From: Bolinopsis microptera
Lineage: Eukaryota; Ctenophora; Tentaculata; Lobata; Bolinopsidae
Direction: 5' to 3'
Assembly (NCBI RefSeq): GCF_026151205.1
Contig: NC_087075.1
Coordinates: 15,329,628 to 15,393,627 of the forward strand
Length of the DNA stretch: 64,000 nt
In this document: positions 23,124 through 34,388 of the stretch, piece by piece
How positions within the stretch are numbered: the first letter of the stretch is position 1
How the letters are laid out: every line of letters begins with the position of its first letter
Program-made: the position numbers and the translations under genes
Notes under the pieces: model-generated
Database searches by the model: none
The model's input: only the letters and a program-made list of their open reading frames with translations
What the model was told of the DNA's origin: nothing

Positions 23124-24060
23124 TACTACAAGCTCTAAAAGTGGAGAGTTAATTTCATATTACATATTGGCAGTATAATAAACCGATTGATAAACTTCTA
23201 CCGAGGAACTAACAAACCAATTTCTTAGGAAAATATCAGATTTTATTTTATGATTGTGAAGAGTTATTTTAGCACAGCAAACTCTTATTTTTAGAGAATG
23301 AGAAAACACAGGAAAACAAACAAATTTTCTGAACAATTTCTTTTATACAACAAATCGTCTTGATAATTGCTGTTTACTCTAGTAGCAGTGTGTAACTACA
23401 CCCTGCTACTAGAGTAGTTACACAAGTAATTTATTACATAATTATTTGGACGATAATTTTCATATAATACAGTTAATGACCAATTTTATTTTAATGCTTA
23501 ACATAATATCAAGCAGAAACTCTTTATTGTTACAAGCTCTACTCAACAAACAAAAAACATTTAAGGATATTAAATTTTAAACATTTGTTACTACCTGAGC
23601 TCAGTAGTCAGTAGGATTTACATTTTTGCAGGTGTCTTATTAAAGATGTCTGGTACTAGAAAACGATTTTAAACATAATCAGAATACTTTTAATATCTGA
23701 AATCTTATTCACCTATTATATTTTACAAAATCATTTTACAATCAAACTATGCATTGCGCGCTGGAATACAACTAAAATGACATCAGCCTTAGTAATAATA
23801 ATTGTATCATAAGTAAGAGAGCAGCTGATCTATTAAATGTAAATTATAATTATATGTAAGATAAGCTATATCTAGAAATAGGTAATAATAAATATTCATA
23901 ATTATGAACCTATGGTAATTACAAAGTGGAGCAAAATTATTAATTTAACTCAGAAAGTTTATCGTGGAACACTGAAAATATGATATCCATATTTAATTAT
24001 TCATATTTAAAACTGTTCTTTTGTTCAAGACCAGCATGTTAAAACATATCTTCAAATCTT
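23124..24060. other. ACAT1 upstream region; no further gene seen
   Basis: AT-rich sequence upstream of the ACAT1 start codon. A CpG-rich promoter or convincing TATA box is not evident. It contains the 38-bp element relic at 23377-23414 and nothing else that can be assigned. Confidence 0.5.
23377..23414. mobile_element. 38-bp relic: two transposon tips joined
   Basis: A hairpin with 13-bp arms (CTCTAGTAGCAG... and ...CTGCTACTAGAG) flanked by TA on both sides. The tips match those of the 4.9-kb element at 24064 (CTCCAGTAGCAGGG) at nearly every position. It looks like an extreme internal-deletion derivative of that family only 650 bp away. Confidence 0.6.
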
Positions 24061-24063
24061 TTA

Positions 24064-27000
24064 CTCCAGTAGCAGGGAGGTGTTGAGTGTGCACTTCGAT
24101 GTACAGAGTTTTTTGCTATTGAATCGGGTTAAATAGGTCATTGGTAACTCAAATCACCGAGGGGGGAATTTTGTGTCGCTAGCCCCAACCCTGTGGAGCC
24201 ACGCCCATATTTCATATCAGGTGCGTATATGGGAAATATGTATCTCAGCTTCTGAAGGTCTTAGAGACTCAAATTTGAGTTTAAAATGACCGTAATACTC
24301 ATGTTTATATTAGTACTATGAAGGTCATGAAAGCCCAAAATGCTTATTTTTGGAAAAAATTCAGAAAAACCGATTTTCACTTGAGCGTGAGTAAAAAAAT
24401 CTACTCTAGAAATTTAGTGAAAATCGAGTAAGCAGTTCAGTGTCTACAAGATTTCTAAACACAGGGTCCTCTGTTAGGTCATTCTGAATTAGAATTGATA
24501 AAGTAAGCAAATTCTATAAGTAGTTTCAACCCTGTGGAGCCACGCCCATATTTCATATCAGGTGCGTATATGGGAAATATGTATCTCAGCTTCTGAAGGT
24601 CTTAGAGACTCAAACTTGACTTTAAAATGACCGTAATACACATGTTTATATTAGTACTATGAAGGTCATGAAAGCCCAAAATGCTTATTTTTGGACAAAA
24701 TTCAGAAAAACTGATTTTCACAAGCAAAAAATCTACTCTAGAAGTTAAGTGAAATCGAGTGTAAAGTTCAGTGTCTACAACGTTTCTAAACATAGGATCC
24801 TTTGTAAGATCATTCTGAATCAGAATTGATTAGGTATGCAAATTCTATTAGTAGTTTTAACCCTAGGGTGCAAAACTCCTAAATTACCCCCAGGCGCAAA
24901 TATATGACTTTTCTATCTCGGCTTCTGAACGTTGTAGGGGCCTCTCTTTGAGCTCAAACTAACTACAATGGCCACATTTATATACCGACTATAAAGCACA
25001 AAGCAACTTAGGGTCTATACAGCTTAGTTTTTAGAAATTCATTAAAAACTTTTTTAACCTTCATGCATCATCTCTAGTCTCTACCCAGCTACCACCAGTG
25101 CGTTATGATTTTAGATCTTTCTAGCAACCTCTGATATGAATGCTACCTCTTCCTCTATCCAGCTACTATACCACCAATTCCAGCTGTTTTCACCTACTTC
25201 GGCTACTATCTCTTTAGCTACCACCAAGGTTCCTCCAACTTCTGCTATTTCTAGCAATCTTAGCTTAAGTTAGTGGACTACTTCTTGCCCTATCTAGCAA
25301 CCATCAGAAAAATGTCCTCTTCCTTAATGAGCTGGAAATTGTTGGATGCAGCGGAGGTAGCACTCATATCAGAGGTTATAAGATCTAAAATTATAACGTA
25401 TGGTGGTAGCTGGGTAGAGTTGACCTGGAGTTAGCAGAAGGCAGCTAGAAGTAGATTCTGCTACATGAGGTTGGATTCAAGTTGATTAGCCATAAAAGCC
25501 GAGCAGTACTGGAGAGAGCCCCAGAGAGGGAGCTGAAGGCAGCCTTCTGAAACTGAGTATTTTCGCAGTTATACCAAAATTAAAGTTGGGTGGTATGTGC
25601 TGCTCCATAAATGTTATCCTAATGTGTTTATGTTGAACGTTTTACTGTGCTGCAAATATCTTTTTAGCCCGAGATATCATTATTAAGTACATGTTTGATC
25701 ATATTACTATTTTATGATGCATGAAGGTTAAAACAGTTTTTAATGAATTTCTATAAACTAAGCTATATAGACCCTATGTTGCTTTATAGTCGGTATATAA
25801 ATGTGGCCATTATAGTTAGTTTGAGCTCAAAGAGAGGCCCCTACAACGTTCAGAAGCCGAGATAGAAAAGTCATATATTTGCGCCTGGGGGTAATTTAGG
25901 AGTTTTGCACCCTAGGGTTCTCTCTCTCTGTTCTGGTCAACGGTTTCTGGCCTCTTACTAAAAGATGGAGGCCTTCTCACCGTGCCCACAGAATGCAACT
26001 CCTGCTAGCTGCACGCCAGGACTCCCAAAGTATATACGTAATCATAAAATAATAAATATCAATGCAACAGACCCCTGGAGTCTTGAAGCTGTCACTACCT
26101 GTCTCAGAGCAAACCCACTTCCGTTGTAGTACTTCTGCGGGCAGACAAGGGACTTCCGAGCAAGGTCAAAGCCTGTGAGATATGTCTCTATGCAGAGATG
26201 GGCCTAGGTTGAGTTCCTAGTATGGGATTTAGCGAAAGTTCCTGGCGAAGAATCCTAGGAGGTTACCCAAAAGGGTTTTCCCTATCCAGTCTTGTCGACT
26301 GTTCCACAAATTTGAAGATACGATTGTAGTTTACTGTTTTTAAGGTAGAGTTTACCAATTATCCTCATTCTGAACGTCATGATCTGGATGCACTTGCAAA
26401 GGAGGTGCTGGGATGTTTCTGCTTCTCCTGAAAAGTGTTCACAATCTTGCGTCTCGAAGTTGACGTTGTTTGCCACGTTCTGAAAATAAACTAGTGGGCT
26501 GTGACCTATCCTGAAAGCGACCATGTAAGCCATCTGATGTGAGTTCCAGAAAAATTAAAGTTCCTGTATTTATATTTGTGGAGGAACATCTCAAGTGGAA
26601 TGTTCCTTTGTCACTGAGTGTGGCCTAATAGGGAGGAAGGTTGTTGGATTGATCGTCCCTTGCGAATTCGTCCGCTAGTTCTTTACCGTATACTCCTTCA
26701 TGTCCTGGAGTTCTACTCGATGAGAATACCTAGTGAGTTGAGTTGGTCTGAGATGTTCAGAACAAACCTGGAGTTAAAACTGGTGCTGTTAAGCGCTTTA
26801 AGTGCAGCCTGGGAATCTGAGATCCTAAGTTATCATTAGTCCAGATACTTGCCATGTATAACGCAAATAGCGGGTACAATTTCCTCAATGAACCTGAAGA
26901 AGGAATATCTGTCCTGAAATGATACCATGTATCGTCGAGCTAAAAAATGAATCAAAAGTTCGAGTAAATCGATAAACGTTGTATGTCCTATTTGCATCCC

Positions 27001-29012
27001 CTAAGCATTGCAATGATGTTTATTCCTGGTCCGGTTAGCTTTGCGTCACAGAACTAAAGAAGTCCACTATGCTTTAGTGAGCTATGCTGTCCACCAGGGT
27101 ACTGTAGATCTAAGGGTTCCCCGTGTAATGGGGCAGGCTGTGAAAAAGCATCTCTGCAGGATGTCCGAGATGAACTGTTTTCGAGTGTTGAGAACTTCCG
27201 CTGTAGAACTGAATAGAACCAGTTGCAGTAGGGGTGTCAGTCAAACACTGCTGGCTACTAGATGATTGTAGAGCGTCCAGTCACACTTCAATAAAGAGTG
27301 TGGCAAAGCTAACCCGGTCCCCTGAAAAGTGGTTACTGGAGGAAGAAGTGCCAGGAATTCTCGCTATCAGTGTGTCCTCGTAGTCAGAGTTGACATCCCT
27401 AACACTGTCTTATCACGAGCCTGTGTCTAGCGTGTGTCAGCCCTAACGCATTAGCTGTCTTAACTGAAAAGACCTGAAAAGTGGTTACTGGAGGGAGAAG
27501 TGCCAAGACTACTCATTATCAGTGTGTCCTTGTAGTCAGGATGAGCGAATTGGGATCCCTAGCTCTGTGGTGGGTGACTTCGATGGGACCTGAAAGCTGA
27601 AAGAGAATTTCCTGGTGATTTAATAGCTCTTAGAGCTATGTATCTGTGTCTAACGTATCGTCGTTTGTGTGTGTACTATCTTGTAACCTGATATCTGAAA
27701 GAGAAATTTCCTGGTGCTTGGTAGCTGTTAGTGTTGACTTCCTGGTTCCTATGGGAACTTTGAGTTGGCAAGTCCCAACCTTTGTACTCAACAAGAGAGC
27801 ACACCACCCGTTAGTGCCAACCAGGCCACACCACGTGGAGGTTCGGAGAGGATTTCGTGACCCGCACCCTAGGGTTAAAACTACTAATAGAATTTGCATA
27901 CCTAATCAATTCTGATTCAGAATGATCTTACAAAGGATCCTATGTTTAGAAACGTTGTAGACACTGCACTTTACACTCGATTTCACTTAACTTCTAGAGT
28001 AGATTTTTTGCTTGTGAAAATCAGTTTTTCTGAATTTTGTCCAAAAATAAGCATTTTGGGCTTTCATGACCTTCATAGTACTAATATAAACATGTGTATT
28101 ACGGTCATTTTAAAGTCAAGTTTGAGTCTCTAAGACCTTCAGAAGCTGAGATACATATTTCCCATATACGCACCTGATATGAAATATGGGCGTGGCTCCA
28201 CAGGGTTGAAACTAGTTATAGAATTTGCTTACTTTATCAATTCTAATTCAGAATGACCTAACAGAGGACCCTATGTTTAGAAATCTTGTAGACACTGAAC
28301 TGCTTACTCGATTTTCACTAAATTTCTAGAGTAGATTTTTTTACTCACGCTCAAGTGAAAATCGGTTTTTCTGAATTTTTTCCAAAAATAAGCATTTTGG
28401 GCTTTCATGACCTTCATAGTACTAATATAAACATGTGTATTACGGTCATTTTAAACTCAAATTTGAGTCTCTAAGACCTTCAGAAGCTGAGATACATATT
28501 TCCCATATACGCACCTGATATGAAATATGGGCGTGGCTCCACAGGGTTGAAACTACTTATAGAATTTGCTTACTTTATCAATTCTAATTCAGAATGACCT
28601 AACAGAGGACCCTGTGTTTAGAAATCTTGTAGACACTGAACTGCTTACTCGATTTTCACTAAATTTCTAGAGTAGATTTTGTTACTCACGCTCAAGTGAA
28701 AATCGGTTTTTCTGAATTTTTCCCAAAAATAAGCATTTTGGGCTTTCATGACCTTCATAGTACTAATATAAACATGTGCATTGCGGTCATTTTAAACTCA
28801 AATTTGAGTCTCTAAGACCTTCAGAAGCTGAGATACATATTTCCCATATACGCACCTGATATGAAATATGGGCGTGGCTCCACAGGGTTGGGGCTAGCGA
28901 CACAAAATTCCCCCCTCGGTGATTTGAGTTACCAATGACCTATTTAACCCGATTCAATAGCAAAAAACTCTGTACATCGAAGTGCACACTCAACACCTCC
29001 CTGCTACTGGAG
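24064..29012. mobile_element. 4.9-kb palindromic TIR element with TA flanks
   Basis: The ends are CTCCAGTAGCAGGGAGG and its reverse complement, with TA on both sides (24062-24063, 29013-29014). The arms contain ~350-bp modules (each with CCACGCCCATATTTCATATC): two copies in the left arm, three inverted copies in the right arm (about 27880-28905). Inside is a second inverted repeat starting CCCTAGGGTGC (24859-25080 against 25705-25918), which encloses a third imperfect palindrome (about 25085-25425). The right interior holds a decayed LINE and a direct repeat (27325/27475). No transposase was found, so it is likely non-autonomous. It has a foldback-like architecture. Confidence 0.85.
26282..27200 (-). 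pseudogene. decayed LINE RNase H region
   Basis: Minus-strand fragments read as the C-terminal part of a Jockey/I-type LINE. These are an RNase H piece (AALKALNSTSF...LNSLGI, then ELADEFARDDQ-like remnants at 26620-26830) and the post-RNase H segment FRIGHSPL...EHFSGEAETSQHLLCKC (26282-26533). Several frameshifts and stops are present. It lies inside the palindromic element as an older insertion or a captured fragment. Confidence 0.55.
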
Positions 29013-29506
29013 TATTTATAATGTCTATTATCCCTTAACCCACTTCCAAACTATCCTAAATTTGAGTTCTATAATGTTTTTTAAATAACCTTACGTTACT
29101 GAATAATGACTTGAAAGTCAGAATTCCATAACGCAATATCTGGGTTTGGAAATGTTGACAGATTGTTTCTTATTAGATTCTTAACAATTATTGAAGTTGA
29201 GTCCAGCTTCATAGATTGCTACGTCCAATTTATAAATAGCAAAAAAGCCAATCCAACATATTGTAAAGGAAAACTGATGAGCATTCTGATATAGGTTAGC
29301 AACATTACAAGTTACCATGGCTGCCGTGTTAGCTGCTGCCATGTTAGTTGCTATAGTTACCATGTTAGTTGCTATAGTTACTAGATATAAGTAAGCAACA
29401 TATAATATCTTTATGCTTTTTATACAGTTTAACCACTCACAATTTAAGCATGGCCGGAGTCACAAAATGATAAACATGGTTACTGATGGTTAATGGAACT
29501 GTCTTT

Positions 29507-30085
29507 TCAAAAAAAATCTGACCGATCAGCACTGGAAGACTTAGTGTGGGTGATTGATTGCTCTAGCTGGTGGAGCTGTCCAATAAAGCCAATATTTGGG
29601 GATATGTCACTCTTGATGGATTTGACAAAAGAGTATGCTTCTTCAAAAGTCATTTTGTTACGCACCATCATATAAGCAACAGTTATTGTGACACTTCGTG
29701 AGATTCCTGCAAAACAGTACACCAGAACATGACCATAGTTATTACGGGCATCATCTATAAAACAGAAGGCTTCTTCAAGGACATCTTTTACATTTTGAGT
29801 TGTCTGATCTTTCAGGGGTATTTTCTTATACTTCATGCACCCAGAGGTTTGTATGTTGGGGCTGCTTATACTGGTGTTCAGCAGGTGAGTTATTCCCAGA
29901 GATTTTACATCGCCAGCGGCATCAGTTTCGCTTCCCAGGGACAAGTATGGTGTAATTCTCACAATTGTTGGATTAGGTTTATCTTTAATGAGATCATTGT
30001 CACTCAAAGGCTTCAAATTGAGAGATAGAGATCTGCTGAATGTCCGAGTTCCCATGATTGCTAGGCTCTGGCTTATCAAGACATC
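29507..30085 (-). CDS. atypical dual-specificity protein phosphatase
   Basis: A protein-tyrosine-phosphatase-fold enzyme expected to dephosphorylate phospho-Ser/Thr/Tyr proteins. The frame covers about 193 codons to a TGA at 29507-29509. The domain runs from IVRITPYLSLGSETDA through SLGITHLLNTSI, the general-acid region (PLKDQTTQNV) and the P-loop VLVYCFAGISRSVTITVAYM to SFVKSIKSDISPNIGFIGQL, the usual order for DUSP14/18-like enzymes. Catalytic Cys and Arg are present, but the His that normally precedes the Cys is Tyr (YCX5R instead of HCX5R). The exon begins at 30085 after a good acceptor (TTTTGCAG); an internal ATG about twelve codons in (IMGTRTF) gives a single-domain protein of normal length, so the upstream exon may be untranslated. 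It was not found. Confidence 0.85.
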   Translation of the reverse strand, partial: DVLISQSLAIMGTRTFSRSLSLNLKPLSDNDLIKDKPNPTIVRITPYLSLGSETDAAGDVKSLGITHLLNTSISSPNIQTSGCMKYKKIPLKDQTTQNVKDVLEEAFCFIDDARNNYGHVLVYCFAGISRSVTITVAYMMVRNKMTFEEAYSFVKSIKSDISPNIGFIGQLHQLEQSITHTKSSSADRSDFF

Positions 30086-30099
30086 CTGCAAAATTAAGG

Positions 30100-31030
30100 G
30101 TATTTAAGAAAATATTGTCAAAGCTAAAACAGCTAAATATTAAGAGTCTTAATAAAATGGTAGATACAAATTCAATATTTTATTCTGTTAATAATAGTCT
30201 TAATTGAGAATTGATTGATGAGAAAAAAAGTGTCAAATTCAGATGAGACATTTTATGACATATCACAAAGCGAAGCAAACATTCTATAGATTAAGAACAA
30301 TATTATTATCGATTATATTCAAAGTTTGAAGTAACCATACGGATACAAAATTGACGGATCAGTTATGTCTTAACCAGAAGTATGCTGTATGTCGGGATCA
30401 ATTTATCAATGTAAGTTACATGCTGCACAACTAAAACCAGTCATCAGCAGAATCAGTGGTACAAATTATTTATTATCAAATTGATTTATTGTAAACTTGT
30501 TTATTCTGTAATAAATGGCATAAAATTGAAATTTTTGTTTAACTGAAATTTTTGTTTATCTGATTAAACTGAAAATGTTTTAATTTTAGATTTAGAAGGA
30601 TATGTAAAGGATATGTAAAGTGTTTTGTTTAAGGATTTACATTTCGGGTTTTACAATTAAGGGATCAGAATAATATATAATAGAACTGCGGATTAATACT
30701 CATATCATTTACTTTGCAGTCAGAAAAGTATATTTATAATTGTATGGATTGGATGTTATCATCTAGCGCTAAAATTTATTTTGGTATTCTTTATTGAGAT
30801 TTATATTTATGGATTGATTGTGTAATGAATTGATGATAAATAATCAAATTGTCTTTTCTCAAAAAAATTGTCTTCTCTCAATTCAGGTATCAGACCTCAC
30901 CTGAGGTCTAGACTAAACTAAACTAGACCTCAGATGAGGCCATACCAAGAGATCCTTGACAAATTAAATCGGATTTCGATCAAATATGACCTCTCAGCAT
31001 GAAGCAATGAAGTATCTATATCCTATCCTG
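30100..31030. other. upstream region of the phosphatase; no exon recognised
   Basis: AT-rich sequence with no recognisable coding exon. A short palindrome-like CCTCACCTGAGGTCTAGAC region lies near 30895-30940. Confidence 0.45.
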
Positions 31031-31036
31031 GGGTCT

Positions 31037-31418
31037 AGGGGTCGTTCACATATTACGCAGCCAAGGGGGGGGGGGTGGTTTCCAAGTGATTACAAAGTAG
31101 AGTAAAGTAAAGTTAAATTTACGACATTACATCATCACACATGTCTACAAAATATCATCACGCTATGTGAAAAAATATATAATAAATATTTTCCCACCGC
31201 ATCAACATTAATTATTTATCAAATACAATATTTTTATAAATTTATATTTATATTTAAAACAATATCCTATTTTAAAAACATCCCAGTGGATTAAAGATTT
31301 ATAAAACTCTTCTTTGCCACTGCAATTTGGCACAATAGCTATGTGTAAAACTGATAACGGAGGGGGCCGGGGGGGTAAAAATTGTCCAAAAAATGTTCGT
31401 AATATATGAACGATCCCT
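31037..31418. mobile_element. ~380-bp MITE
   Basis: The ends are inverted repeats of about 20 bp: AGGGGTCGTTCACATATTAC at left, and the reverse complement of AGGGATCGTTCATATATTAC at right (two differences). Just inside each end is a G-run on the left and a G/C-rich block on the right. No frames. The target duplication is unclear. Confidence 0.65.
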
Positions 31419-31559
31419 TAGGGTGAGAGGAACATTCTATCAATAAATTAAAAATCGGAAAAATCACTCATTGGATGAAATTACGAAATGTAAGCCCAGG
31501 AAAAGTTACTGGCTGGTGGTGGTACTAGAGTTGGTTTAATTTAAAGAGACGGCTCGACC

Positions 31560-31900
31560 TCGCGGGCGACATCAAGCATGATTTGCACGCGTGGCGCATT
31601 CCACTGTTCAAACAGCTAGCACGTGACACAATTCAGCCAATCAGAGTACAGGAATCCGCAAAGCTAAAGCTGTGTACTTTTATAAGGCCCAAAATAATAC
31701 TTTTCGCGATGATTCAAAATCTACACTGTTTCGAATTTCCCTCTGGGGGGAGACGTTATTTTTACAAGGCGAACATTTTGTTGAAAACCAGACGTTTCTA
31801 TCTTTTTATTTTCGAAGTTAGGCCCCTACCAGTAAGGGTTTCTGGGAGTGCATAATATGGCAATTTAACTTCAGCTAAGGCTTTTAGCCAATAAACATGC
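31560..31900. promoter_or_regulatory. CpG-containing block with CCAAT boxes, possible promoter
   Basis: A locally GC-richer block contains CACGTGAC, a full CCAAT consensus context (CAGCCAATCAGAG, near 31637) and a second CCAAT near 31887. It lies 1.5 kb upstream of the phosphatase and could be its promoter, or that of an unseen transcript. This is inference only. Confidence 0.25.
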
Positions 31901-32645
31901 CTGGTTCAGATGTGATATATAAAGTGTTTGTCAGGTTCAGGTTTAAATTGCATGTTGCAGCGGATTGTAAGGTTTTGCTCCTCCGTATCAAAAAAAAAAA
32001 AAAAAGGAAGCAACTCACGGTATCACTCTCATAAGAGACATGTTTCATCATTTACCGGAGTTGCAACCAAATATACACAATAAGGTTTGGTACTTTATCT
32101 GTACCTCCCCTTTCATAGAAATAATAGCAAAAATATACACCTATCTTTAAGAAATCAACATCTGATATAAAACATTCGATCAACCAAAATTAAGACAATT
32201 TTCCTGTTAAAAATTTAACGGCACTCATAAGAGGTCATACTAGGTATAAGTCCAAATGCTGTGTCAGCAACCGTTTTTGTTACTTTCTTTTCTTCTTGAC
32301 TCCTCACACCATGAACTGATACCACTAAGCTTTTAAGCATAGCAAAGCATATCTTGGTCCTGATGTAGTTGATAACATCTGTGTAGCTCTCCTTTCTCTT
32401 TGTTTGCTCCTCCGTATCTCCTGATTAAAATTATGCATGTTCTGAGCTGGTTTTCTTAGCATAAGAAATTTCAGCAATGGTAATTGTCTAGCTGTAAGGA
32501 TAGACACCATCGAAAATTAATAAACCCAATACATTTAATGTTATAAAAAAAGCACAAATTTAAAAAACCGGGGTAAAAATAAAACCCTTTGTAATATATG
32601 GTCAACTAAAAATAAAAATCCACAAATTCACATCACAACAAAAAG

Positions 32646-33350
32646 TTGTAGCGCGATGCGTTACTGCGCCGCGCACTCAATGAGGCTTCTCACAGCTAGA
32701 TCGGCAAAATGCAATACTGTGCCGCGCCGAGCTGCGATGAGTTGTAGACACAGTCAATTAAAACAAAAAGTTGATACATGTTACGTATCCCAAATATCAG
32801 AGATATACAATTTCCGCCTTCTGCGGCGCGCGCTACTAAAAGTAGCTGGAGCTTTGATTTAACTTTTGAACGCGTGACGATGCCATTCTGTTTTGTCCAG
32901 TGTTAATGGACTAACCCGGCGCGCGCTACTTCATACTTCGCAGCACTTGCATCGGGCTATTATAATTCGAGAAGAAAGTGACGCAAGATACTTTGTATTT
33001 CGAAGAAAATTAGAAGAGTATGTCATCCGTCAAATCTTTTGTAGCGCGATGCGTTACTGTGCCGCTCCGCGCACTCATTAAGGCTTCTCACAGCGGCGAG
33101 ATGCGCTACTGTGCCGCGCCGAGCTGCCATGAATTGACATCGTCAATTAATCGAATCTTTTTCAGCCTAGCGCGTACGATCCCTTTACTGTTTACTACTT
33201 CGGATGATTGCAAAGAGTATTATCAATCATTTCATGCGCGGCGCTATAAGCTACAAATTTATCATGCGAACTCACGTGTTTTGCGCCACCTGGTGTACAC
33301 AAAATACGTTAGGAGACCGCGCCGCCGTAAATTTGCGGAACAGTAATACT
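32646..33350. repeat. GC-rich island with ~95-bp direct repeats
   Basis: The segment beginning AGCGCGATGCGTTACTG (32647) recurs at about 33041, sharing AGGCTTCTCACAGC and CTGTGCCGCGCCGAGCTGC. GGCGCGCGCTACT occurs at 32824 and 32918. CGCG-rich composition contrasts sharply with the AT-rich flanks. Short frames here are full of Arg/Ala and show no family. It may be a transposon fragment; the boundaries are not visible. Confidence 0.6.
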
Positions 33351-33359
33351 GTCAGTAAA

Positions 33360-34230
33360 GCTTACTCGTTCCCCGGAATAATACGTAACACCCGTATTGA
33401 ACTAATAGATAATCAATTAACATATTACAGCCTCATCATTTATCACATAAAGCTATGTTAAAGATGTGAAAACGTCCTCAAAATGAGCGATTAATATACA
33501 CTAATATTCAATCGAGGGCCATATGATACAATCAGCTTTAGAGCTCTAGGGCTACAGGCTGCTATGCGGGTCACATACATAAGGCCATAGAGATATTATT
33601 GAAGTTCTTCGATTTATGTCAAAAGATTAAGATCGTCCTTAAGCAAGGTCATCTTAAGAATATGAAGTTAATTGGCTTCTTCCTTATTTAAAGTTGATCT
33701 TTTTGGTACTATTAGAAAGAAGGGGTTGCATCGTATGACCCAAAGAGAATACAAATAAATTAAACTTCCCATGTATGCCAAATTGTTGATCTATAAAATA
33801 TACGGCAGAATGCAGGGATGTAGGAATTGGTGTTCAACTGTGATTGAAAAGAATATATTTTGCAAATTTGCTTATTTTTTTTTCTAGCAGCGTTTTCTTA
33901 AAAATTTCCATCGACCAACAATATGACATTTGAGTTAAAGGATAGAAAACAAAAATATATTAATTCTGACAGTTTAATAAACCTAAAATAAAGGTAAGCG
34001 GCAACGAGAAGTAGCTCGATGTACAAAAATCACAGCCAAACAAAAAACACATCAATTATGGCAATTAAACTACAGTCACCTAATACTTTAAGTATACTAA
34101 TCAACGATATAATCTATATCAATGGTGACAACACACACTTAAAACGATATAAATGTGTTTATAATAATATAAACCTTCCAACACACGATAAACTTAGTAA
34201 TGTTTATAAACTGAGATACAAACTTAATCT
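33360..34230. other. no gene seen between the GC-rich island and CYB5R
   Basis: AT-rich intergenic sequence. No recognisable frame, RNA gene or element ends. Confidence 0.5.
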
Positions 34231-34234
34231 GTTT

Positions 34235-34385
34235 CCATGGTAACTGTTTACATGGTAAGATGGTAACTGTTTCCATGGCAACTGTTTCCATGGTAACTGT
34301 TTCCATGGTAACTGTTTCCATAGTAACTGTTTCCATTGTAACTGTTTCCATGGTAACCAGGTATGTGTTTCCACGGTTACTGTTT
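34235..34385. repeat. 15-bp minisatellite directly after the CYB5R stop codon
   Basis: About ten copies of CATGGTAACTGTTTC with single-base variants, ending six bases from the stop codon, so it would form the start of the 3' UTR. The Met/Glu/Thr/Val frame on the minus strand is a repeat artefact. Confidence 0.9.
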
Positions 34386-34388
34386 CCC

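Noticed and set aside
24602-24793. Small frame repeated at 27942-28133
   Set aside because: It falls in mirrored ~350-bp modules of the palindromic element; open by chance in both arms.
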